64,000 nt of DNA from Dermanyssus gallinae (taxonomy: Eukaryota; Arthropoda; Arachnida; Mesostigmata; Dermanyssidae). Within the stretch, counting starts at the first letter, position 1, and the number at the start of each line of letters is the position of its first letter. The stretch lies in the NCBI GenBank assembly GCA_003439945.1, contig QVRM01002223.1, positions 62,001 to 126,000 on the forward strand, read 5' to 3'. Under the pieces are notes generated by a model. That model did not search any database and had not been told where the DNA came from. It worked only from the letters and a program-made list of their open reading frames with translations. Shown one piece after another: positions 55,270-64,000 of this stretch. Position numbers and translations under genes: made by a program.

Positions 55270-56939
55270 GAGTACGCCTGCAGGCACGCATATCCACACC
55301 CAGAAACACTGAAGAACCGGGTGAACTATGATAATAGAAGATAGTACCCCCGCTTGTTGTGACTCGACATACTTTGGGGCAATCTATGTCTTCAACACCT
55401 CATCAAGTCCACACAACTGATATAGCTGTTCGGATGGAAATGTTGGGTGTATAGTGCTATGTTTGTTTGACTGTACCCTATTTACATGAATGCTTTGCTT
55501 TCATCACGACATGTTGACCATCATGGTTGTCGTGGTTGGTACCGTGGTTTGTAAATACACGCCACGCCATCAAAAAGGTTTAACCCCCGGTGTTATGATT
55601 ACTCTTGGTTTGCTTTGTATGAGAGCAAATGGGTGGGTTGAGACCGAGAGAGAGGGGGAGGTCGAAATATATCGACACTAGTAGATTAGTAGCATTCACC
55701 CGAGGTGACTTTTTCCGGTGTTGTTACCCTGTGTCCGGCTAGTGTTTCTTCGTTCTTGCATTAGTCACCGCCCGTGATTCACAACAGCCTCGGCGCAATT
55801 CGAATCGGATGACCTCTCCGGTCCGGCGTCATCCGTATGCATGACCATACTAACATTTTGTCGGCTTTAAACCAACGACATTCTGGCCGCTGATCGATTT
55901 GATGCATCTCGATTTTCGGTTTGCTACCCCTTCTGACGTACTGTCTTAATCCTACTCATCCCCCCCCCCCTTCCCAAAAACCTCTGCTTAGTGTCACACC
56001 TGTGTCCGTCCCGTACTGGTCAGGTCGTTATTATTATAACTCTCATTGAACTAGACTGGCAATCCCTAAAGATCTACATCCTAACGAAAACAATAACAAC
56101 AACATCAATGTTTAGCATATCTGACTGGTAAATGATGCCATTTCTCCATTTCTCCACTTTGCCATCTTAGTTGTTTCCTAAGCACTGAGCGTTGCTGTTT
56201 GTCGTTATATATCGTGGTGGTGCCAATGAAGTTATCTGCGTTTATCTATCTATCTTTTTGTGGAGCCACCCAATGCAAAAGTTTACGCTAGGCTGAGAGT
56301 GAATTGTAAGTTGGAGGTCGTCGAAACCGCGCCACGTCAAGAGCCCACTGAATGGCTTGTGCAAGGGCATGGCAGAGAAATTGATCATAGTGCTTCCGTG
56401 CCATGTCTGACGAACGGACGTTTCGTCCGTCGGTATGAAACCTTGGGTACATGGGTTTGTTGTCTATATTTCATTCGAATTTCATTCATTCTTATGGTAG
56501 CGTGTATGGATGTACCTGTGTATTATTACTATTTGTCCTCCTTGTCGTAGCGATATCCCGGCCGGCTAGATCGAGGTTCGGATGCAAAACGTACATCTTC
56601 ATGGATCGGTTTTCACAACTTTGTCTGTTGTATGGTAGATGGCTGACGTCAGAGACGGTAGATTGACGTGTAAGTTTCATTTCGTATAACAACTCGCGTA
56701 CCGTCAAAGTTTTGCCACTATTAAAAATGTCTCCTATGAAGCTACATTGTTTTTCATTGCAGCAGGAGGGCTGCAGCAAGTGTTTCTACGGGTATCTTGT
56801 CCTCTTCGGTCATAACAGCGCATAGTCAAACGTTTGTTGTTTCATATTACAAGACATACCGAGATGAGCTTTAGTAGAAAACGTTGTTTCCAATGCAGCA
56901 GCAGCAGCGAGTTCCTCTTATCGCAACAATACTCGACGC

Positions 56940-56941
<2 letters not shown>

Positions 56942-56974
<33 letters not shown>
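56942..56974. repeat. (TA)n microsatellite
   Basis: Sixteen units. Confidence 0.95.
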
Positions 56975-56976
<2 letters not shown>

Positions 56977-57555
56977 TGACACTGATATTGCTCATGACAA
57001 TGGCTTCTTCGTTGCATAGCCGCATGGCTACGACATCAACTACTTCCACAGTGACGACTCTCATCACCATTTTCCGATTAGTAACCACCTATCATCTGCC
57101 TAGAGTGTAGTAGAAGGTCAGCAAAATATCATCATGTACATTTCTGAATATTTCTGCAGTGGACGTCAGCCTGCAATACATATCCAGTGATTCAGTAGCA
57201 TGTAATTGTAAGTTCCATATTGTAATCCTTCTCAGTTAACAATAATTAAACGAAAATAGCAATTCAAGCAAGAATAATAGTACGGTATCGCATATCTCAA
57301 TATATGCATGGTGTCCCCCCCCACAAACCGTAAGTAGGTTATACATAATTTTATTAGGCAGATAAGTGGAGCGACAATGGTCTCCTGGGAACGTGTGCAC
57401 GGGAACAAGTAGATACGTTATTGCTGTTCCTACTGATGGTTTACAGCGCCGCAGGACTTTAGAGCATGTCGTGCCGAATGTTTGTAAATACAGTTTTCAG
57501 AGTTTCCCCTTTTGACGTTATTATTTTTGTTTCGGTAGCTACTATTATGATCACT

Positions 57556-57597
57556 ACTTGAGACTACAAGTATATATATATATACTTGAGACTACAA

Positions 57598-57632
<35 letters not shown>
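57556..57632. repeat. Duplicated ACTTG..CAAGT palindrome with TA tracts
   Basis: ACTTGAGACTACAAGT occurs at 57,555-57,570 and again at 57,584-57,599, each followed by (TA)n. The unit itself has ACTTG/CAAGT inverted ends. Confidence 0.85.
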
Positions 57633-57633
<1 letters not shown>

Positions 57634-58171
57634 CGGCAGTTTGCTACGTATAAGGAATGTCAATCTTTGTTAGTTCCCAGGCACGTTCAAATGACCCATT
57701 AACAAAGTTAAAATTTCTACTTTTTATAATATTTTGCATGTATTTTTTCTCACACCCTGCACGGCAGGCTATGCGCGCGTCGCAATGTGATCAGTGCAGG
57801 TAGAATTCTTATTGCGTATTGGTGTTGCCATTAGCAACATTGACTATCAGTTACCAGCGTTGCAACTCACCTGATACGTAACTTTCGTCTCAGTTTGTTT
57901 AGACCATAGAGGCTTTTGTTGGCAATGAAATCTAAGCTTCTGAAACTTTGGCCCATTAAGATTTCGACAAAAAACAATGTTTCCCAGCTTCTTCGACAGA
58001 ACTTTCGTGCATCGTCTGCCCTTCTTGTAGACTTCCTTGTAAGAGCTGGATTATATTAAAAAAGCGTTTCCTCGGGGGGCATGACAATTTACGTACAATA
58101 CGGCGACAAGAACGACATCATTACTACTTTTAGTACTGTCACTACTATTGACCTTTCATACAGATTAGCGC

Positions 58172-58199
<28 letters not shown>
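58172..58199. repeat. (TA)n microsatellite
   Basis: Fourteen units. Confidence 0.95.
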
Positions 58200-58203
<4 letters not shown>

Positions 58204-59055
58204 ACAGACATATATGTTTACACACAAATGTGTCTGGCTGCAGCGGTCCATATTTATCCGCAACCGCAGCCGTGCTGTTGGCGTCCTGGCGTTTTACATA
58301 TTTAACTACTCTAACAGTTCTGTTCAAATACGATAAATATTACGTGTGCTTACCCAGTGTACAAGAATGCAGTACTTAACACCGTCGCGCTGTGTCAAGA
58401 AAATACGACTTCACGATGCGGTTAGTGGGCTCTAGACACTTTCCTAGTCCATATATATATGTTTGTCCGCATGTTTTGCTTTCAGCAGTGTTAGGTTAGG
58501 CTTTAGTTATATTCAGGCTGCTTAAAAACTCGCTGCAGTGATGACGTCGTGGTGTTGCTATTTGCTGCCGTGTTAGCAACGTTGAGTTCTACTGTGCCAC
58601 TATGCGCCTCAAACAGGAGTTTCTAATGTCGCAAACTATAGCCAAGTCGCCCACGTTGGTCGTCGACCTTTCACTAACGTAAATAAATCAAACACAAATA
58701 GCGTCTCTCACGGATGGCCGGACAAGACATTGTCAATGTACTACAATTATTATAATAATAATAAACAGACCACAAAAAGCCTACAAAGTTTTTTCGAGCA
58801 AACAAAATGCTCACATCGCGTTCGCCAAAATGCCTGACGATTAGGCCGGCAGTTGATGCACTATATATGAGCTATATCTCTCTATATAAGCAAGCTATAT
58901 ATAAGTAAATCTTTCCTTAACGAATGACTGCTGCCGAACGATTTGTTCCTTATGAAGGAATAGTGATTAAATTAGGAGTTTTCATTTAAATCTTCGCTTT
59001 GTAAAAATATCTTTAAGTTTACGCCTACCCGTTTTATTTGCCTTAAGTGTGTTAA

Positions 59056-59364
59056 ATGATCAACTCTTATCAACTACATGTATCAGCACATGTAAAAACG
59101 TGTACTGATACATGTAGTCAATATGATTTTAAATGTATTTTGATCACTATTGCTTTTAGAGTAGACCTTTTTTACGGTTATGTTGCTTATTTAGCCACGC
59201 AATTTGTTTCTTTTATATTACGAGGCATTCCCTTGGAATACGTAAAATCTGTTCTCAAAGTCGGTGTCACCAATTCACCTGGATGTGAATTGGAGTACAC
59301 TGGTGCAAAAGAAACAAATAGAAACGAGCAAGTTTTTGTTACGAGGGTTAAGATTTATTGTTAG
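59056..59364 (+). other. Unidentified 102-codon frame spanning the hairpin
   Basis: ATG at 59,056, stop at 59,362-59,364. A hydrophobic middle (YGYVAYLATQFVSFILRGI) precedes a charged end. The first 20 codons are the hairpin arms. No homologue is recognised; the AT-rich composition makes a chance frame quite possible. Confidence 0.15.
59073..59118. repeat. 21-bp inverted repeat with 4-base loop
   Basis: Left arm 59,073-59,093 and right arm 59,098-59,118 are reverse complements with two mismatches, separated by AAAA. Unlike most inverted repeats here, it is not simple-sequence DNA. Confidence 0.85.
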
Positions 59365-59936
59365 CATTTTGTATTTATAACATTACGATAAAGTGTCGTC
59401 TTTATTAGTTCCAATTAAATACAATAGCCTTTCACTAGATTGGTGTAATCTTCGCAGTGACAAATGGGTTTCTGATAGCTGGGACATACCAACACAGCCT
59501 CCAGGACATTGTCGAGTGACCGCAAAAACTGAATTGGGATGCCGCCATGTTACCACTTCATTATATAGCCAGTCACATAAATAAAACGTTATATATGTAT
59601 ATATACTTTTTTTACCCAATCTATAATTAACTAATAGTTATTGTACTTCACGTAGTATACCCCACAATTCTCAAGTTTTGGCAATTATTTCATTATTAAT
59701 ACAATAATACTCTCATTCCCAATGGTATCTTAATAATGTCTGCCGTGATGCCCTGTATGCGTCTAATCCTGTGTAGGGATGGCAATCTACTCAGTTGATT
59801 TTTTGTATCTCATTTTAGTTTTTTTTATCTTAGTTATACAAAAGGCCAAACTCACACATACAACTGTCCTGGCCTCCTCATCGTCTCAGGCACACAGTCG
59901 TAATATTAGAGACCCTCCCTATTAGACATGGGTTCC

Positions 59937-59938
<2 letters not shown>

Positions 59939-59967
<29 letters not shown>
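59939..59967. repeat. (TA)n microsatellite
   Basis: Fourteen units. Confidence 0.95.
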
Positions 59968-60402
59968 TGATACCCAGTTCCGTGCGATGACATATTTTAA
60001 AGTTACATATAAGTAATGACATTTACGTCCTAACGTATTCGGAAAGATGTAAAAAGAAAATATAAAAGCTGCACAAAGATGTAACACTGCCATGAGGTTA
60101 CAGACCAGGCATGAAAGTACGTTATATAATACGTACATAAATAGACTAGTAGATCTAATCAAATGATGCACTGTTATATTTGGAATGGATGTCTGCACTT
60201 CACTGTGCCAATATTTTAGACTGGCTCCTTTCGGATTTGAATACTGTCCGCAACCACAGCAGCAACAGCAATAATCAAATAAAAGTATATATATTCATAA
60301 AGCACATACATCGGGTAAGGCAACATCGAATATCCCAATACAGTTCATTCCCAATGAGCAGTCTCTATCAAAGTTAATGCATTCTTGTTCTGTATTGCTT
60401 AC

Positions 60403-60434
<32 letters not shown>
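60403..60434. repeat. (TA)n microsatellite
   Basis: Sixteen units. Confidence 0.95.
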
Positions 60435-60439
<5 letters not shown>

Positions 60440-60685
60440 TGCTTTTGTATAAACACGTTAGGCATACCATGTTGTATAATAGTAAGAATAATGCTATTAA
60501 TGATAGTAACCGTGGGATGCTAGCACGTCATGTGTCTGATGTATGAGATAATCTACGATCGGTTAACAGACAATGCGACATCATCGACACGATAACGACT
60601 TGGGAGAGTTAGTTAGTGGCAGTTAATTGTGGCGTCCGGCATTTGAGTACGTCAGAGTCGTCATTATTACTATCATTGTTATGAA

Positions 60686-60688
<3 letters not shown>

Positions 60689-60739
<51 letters not shown>
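60689..60739. repeat. (TA)n microsatellite
   Basis: About twenty-five units. Confidence 0.95.
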
Positions 60740-60742
<3 letters not shown>

Positions 60743-61536
60743 CTATAACTAACTGCTCGTACTAGTGTTGGTACTAGTACAGCCACTACAATGGTTACTG
60801 TATAAGCAACGAAACAACCGCCCGCAATGGTTCAGGTTACCCTCATTTACCAGTGCATCTGTGACCCTAGCCACCCAGTGTTGTTGTATTGTTAATGTTA
60901 ATATTAATATTCTTATTCTTATTATTCGCGGCGGCCTTTGTGGGTGACGTCCACTGTTGATGTTTGCCTGCATCGACGCGATATTGGGGCACGCTAGGCT
61001 CATGCGTCATCTACCATCGTGCCGCGACGTCATTTCGTCGTCATCGTTGACGTCGTTTTCAAACTCAGCATTGGCTCGTGCGTAGGTCGACGTCTAGTCA
61101 CGTTATCAACTTAGCAGAAGAATAAATGAACTAGGTACGTAAGTAAGAAACAAACGACGTTCGTCATCATATCCAATCAGTTCATCCAGCCACTTCCTAT
61201 CTCGGGTAGCATTTACCCAAACACACACACACACATACCCACACCCAGAGTCCAAGACTAACCACGTTGTTGTTATTGTTGTTGTTGTTCTTGTCGTGGT
61301 TGTTGTTGTTGTTTCCCCGATTATTGTTTGTATTTATGGTGTATGGTTGTAGTAGTGGTTGCAGCGTTGCCATCGGTCAAACTTGTCGTCGCTTTATGCA
61401 GACCTGCAACAGGCGGGTTTTGATATATCGCCTGGCGGGTCAATACCGTCACATATTCGGGCGGGCGCGAGGTCGACACGTTTTATCAATGTGTCTTTGA
61501 TACCGCGCGTCGTAAGATGTATGATCCACTAATCAA

Positions 61537-61562
<26 letters not shown>
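61537..61562. repeat. (TA)n microsatellite
   Basis: Thirteen units. Confidence 0.95.
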
Positions 61563-61568
<6 letters not shown>

Positions 61569-63130
61569 GTAAAATATTGGCATTTCATTATCGTTAGTTG
61601 TCAATGATGTGCATCATATGCTCGCGTATGGTGTTGGCATTTCATTGTTTTCTTTGCGTGTTGCCAGTCATGCGCCAGCTCTCTGTTGGACAATCGGTAG
61701 ATACGCACGCTCATACATCAACAACAACAACACCGAGTGGACTAGTCGACTCTGAATCGCTGTTTCGCTTGTTTTGTTCAGTTTGCCTTCGAAATGGAGA
61801 CACGTTTGTGTTCACCCGACGTACGATATGTGAGTGTCAGTTCTAAACGAAGGGTGGGTGGGGAAACACGAAAAATCTCCACCAATGACTACCCTCCATC
61901 GGGCTTTTTCGTTAGGTAGCACTAACAACAATAATAATAGTAACTATAAGGTTGATCGTGGCGGTTGCGGCCATTGCTACATTTGTAGGGACATTCGCAG
62001 GGAGACGGGGGGAAAGTAGCTCGTTATTGGCGAGAACATGGACATAATTCGATTGGCGGCGGCGGCGGGTGGACGACCGAAGCAACGAGGATACCACGGA
62101 CAGGTGCTGCCTCTGGAAGCCGAAACACGAACGTTGCTTGCGAATAGTGCAAAATTAACTCGCTGTTAATTTCGTTACTTCCTAACTAACTAACTAACTA
62201 CTTAACTGTTAGCCGTCCAGTTCGCCCCCTCATTTACGCCCATGCCCATACATACACACACACAGTCACATACTCTACCGGTTTTCGACCGGTGGTTTTC
62301 ACCGACCTCCACCACCAACACTACGCCACCAAAACAGTCTATCTAGGCTCTATAATATGTTGCCGGCTGCTGCTGCTGCTACTGCTGCTGTTGTTGTGGT
62401 TGTGTCGGTGTGAGACACAAACGCGCAGGCCGAATAAATCGCGACGTTGGCGAGGCAAGGCTGTTGCATCGATTCCGTAGTTCCGCTGTTGGTTTCCGTT
62501 GTCAATTGTCTCGCCGTTCTTGTTGGATTTGCCTGGAGCCGCTACAGCAGCAGCAGAATCGCGGTTCCCGACATTGTCATTGATTTGGCTCTCACCGCCT
62601 CAAAATCGTATTTCCGCCACCACCCAAATCTCCCCCCGACGACCACCCTGTCTGTCAATAATAATAATAGTCAAAAAGTCAACGATCGAGGCTGGGGGGG
62701 GGGGGAGGGAGGGAGGAGCGCCAAAAGGTCGTACCTCCTCACTTAGTAACGACTCATGGCTCACCTAATCGCACCCACTCACCACCCGCTGACTCTTCTT
62801 AGCATAGCTTAAGGTAAAGTTGGCAAGCGCGCAAGTGTTGCTTGCAGACAGAGAGGCCAATCGGCAGATAGGGAGTAAAACAGCTAGTGTAGTACATGAA
62901 CAAGATGGGGAATGGAGGTACAAACCATACGTATGTGTGTTTGTATGTGCTTGACATCGTCGTCATTCAACACCAATATCACGCGAGTTCCATTGCTTGG
63001 AACGTAGCTGACTCCTGTCATCCGTTCCCCTAGCCTAGCCCAGTCTGGTCCGGTCCGACCAGATGGACAGGCAGACAGAAGCCAAACAGAAGAAGACAGA
63101 AAGTCGGCCAAGAATTGACATCATCCATTG

Positions 63131-63736
63131 ACGTCCGTCAAGAGCTATAATGAAGCCATCTCAGCCGAGGCTTGCGCGCGCCTATTGCCGACCGCCTACG
63201 TGATCTGTCTCTCTCGTTCTCTCTATATATCTCTCTCTCTCTGTTCGTGTGTTGAGAGTGTCAGCTGGTCAGTGGGTGGGTTCATCATTCAGAGTCGATC
63301 GTCGTCGTCGTCGTGTGTTCGCGACGCAAGTGTTCTTCTGTGCCACTACCGTTTCTGATTGGTGGCGTCCTGGTAGCTTGTGCGTGCTATGCCGGACTGC
63401 TGCAGGTAGAACCTAACTGAGCTGACAGCTAGAATTCGTGTGATATATGAAAGGAGGATGAATGAATGAATGGATGGGGGCACTGGGGTCGGTATTTTAT
63501 CATTATTATGATGCAAATTATCATCACCATCGTGATCGATGACTATCAATCGCCAAAACCGCCGCCATTTTGGATCATTCTGGAACCAACCGAGGGTTCT
63601 AAGTGTCGGCTAGAGAGGCGACGGTGGTGTCGATAGTGACGTCGGTGATGATGATGATATTGATTCGAGTGGTGACATCGGTTTGGCGGCGACCGGCGGT
63701 TCGCGGTCGGTGACTTGGACTCGGCTGGCAGCTAGT
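63131..63736 (-). other. Probable 3' UTR of the kinase regulatory-subunit gene
   Basis: It follows the stop codon on the minus strand. It contains (TC)n at 63,207-63,242 and ATC-type repeats near 63,645-63,660. An out-of-frame Ser/Pro-rich frame (63,610-63,792) is not coding. No convincing poly(A) signal was found, so the end is undefined. Confidence 0.45.
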
Positions 63737-63864
63737 TTATCGTAGGTCGGAGATTTGCGTCGATCCGAAAATGCGTATGAGCTGTTCTTCATACTCCGTG
63801 ATGTTTCGCTTCAGAATGCCGACGCAGTTGCCCAGCAGGCGTTCGAACGCTTCGACGTCAAGGA
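63737..63864 (-). CDS. Pka-R2: cAMP-dependent protein kinase type II regulatory subunit, last coding exon
   Basis: The minus strand reads [18 protein letters not shown] and [16 protein letters not shown], then a short tail and TAA (63,737-63,739). This is the C-terminal end of the second cyclic-nucleotide-binding domain of PKA-RII, where vertebrate proteins have LVMDVQAFERLLGPC and KRNI..YEEQL. The subunit holds the catalytic subunit inactive and releases it on cAMP binding. The 5' border is placed at an AG (63,865-63,866), which would make the exon resume in phase 1 exactly at the Val of VLDV. The polypyrimidine tract is weak. Upstream exons are outside the window. Similarity to RI subunits is lower because the YEEQL tail is RII-specific. 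Confidence 0.85.
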
Positions 63865-64000
63865 CTTCACGAGTAGGTAGCAAGCACGGCAGCGCGACAT
63901 AGCGTCCGCGGGCGGCAAACACAGCCGAATTTCACCGATGACACGCGAGAGCGTGGGCACAAACATCATGTAACAGACAAGTAAAAACGAAAAAGAAAAA
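63865..64000 (-). other. Probable intron upstream of the last Pka-R2 exon
   Basis: The frame stays open to 63,922 but loses similarity to PKA-RII upstream of the proposed splice acceptor, so this is read as intron sequence running off the window. Confidence 0.5.

Larger units (their letters stand above)
54451..59055. other. Gene-poor stretch with many TA tracts
   Basis: TA tracts are listed separately. No protein family is recognised; open frames at 55,490, 56,260, 56,451 and 57,900 contain no motif I can name. Confidence 0.5.
59365..63130. other. Gene-poor or UTR/intron-like stretch with simple repeats
   Basis: TA tracts are listed separately. There are GTT-rich sequence at 61,266-61,315, CTG-rich sequence at 62,369-62,392 and G-rich runs near 62,695. 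From about 61 kb onward trinucleotide repeats become denser and GC content rises, as in UTR or intron DNA of a gene. The kinase-subunit exon lies just beyond on the minus strand. Confidence 0.45.

Overview
The window looks like nuclear DNA from an arthropod, most probably a tick (Ixodida). Reading frames are short and interrupted, (TA)n microsatellites are everywhere, and most recognisable coding sequence belongs to decayed non-LTR retrotransposons (LINEs), mariner transposons and tRNA-derived SINEs. Only two host-gene pieces are recognised, both on the minus strand: an intronless PAP2-family (PLPP6-like) gene at 48,877-49,500 whose catalytic motifs are substituted, and the last coding exon of the type II regulatory subunit of cAMP-dependent protein kinase at about 63,737-63,864. 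The tick call is inference from the metazoan host genes plus resemblance of several LINE proteins to tick-type LINEs; no database search was possible.

Layout. 0.3-5.5 kb: near full-length LINE on the minus strand (ORF1 with Cys motif, coiled coil and SGNH-type domain; endonuclease; reverse transcriptase; C-terminal Cys/His motif) ending in a (GATT)n tail. 6.1-6.4 kb: fragment of a second LINE family (family C) with a restriction-enzyme-like (REL-like) C-terminal domain. 9.6-12.6 kb: a mariner transposon split by a LINE. 15-18.3 kb: tRNA-like sequence, a 776-bp LINE fragment with a clear target-site duplication inside a CGTGCAC-rich repeat, and another LINE 3' half. 18.6-22.0 kb: retroelement ORF1 fragments and a second mariner copy. 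24.1-26.2 kb: a longer family C copy with a YLDD-box RT. 26.25-29.04 kb: an R2-like LINE with a textbook CCHC + PD-x12-D endonuclease region, flanked on both sides by (TA)n. 32.8-38.7 kb: an almost intact R1-like LINE (ORF1 with three zinc knuckles overlapping ORF2), preceded by six 22-bp tandem units and bracketed by partial copies of its own 3' end. 39-46 kb: two SINEs, an RT fragment, three family C 3'-domain fragments and another R1-like 3' end. 48.9-50.8 kb: PLPP6-like gene and a LINE fragment. 53-54.5 kb: ORF1-like remnants. 54.5-63.7 kb: mostly intergenic or UTR-like DNA rich in simple repeats, ending in the kinase-subunit exon.

How the parts relate. Nothing resembles an operon. The structure comes from successive insertions: a LINE between the second and third catalytic aspartates of a mariner, a LINE into a tandem repeat, an R2-like copy between TA tracts, and R1-like 3' ends stacked around one full-length copy. 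The most unusual items are the PAP2-family gene with a substituted active site, the TA-flanked R2-like element, the self-nested R1-like element with its 22-bp 5' repeats, and the repeated stand-alone REL-like 3' domains.
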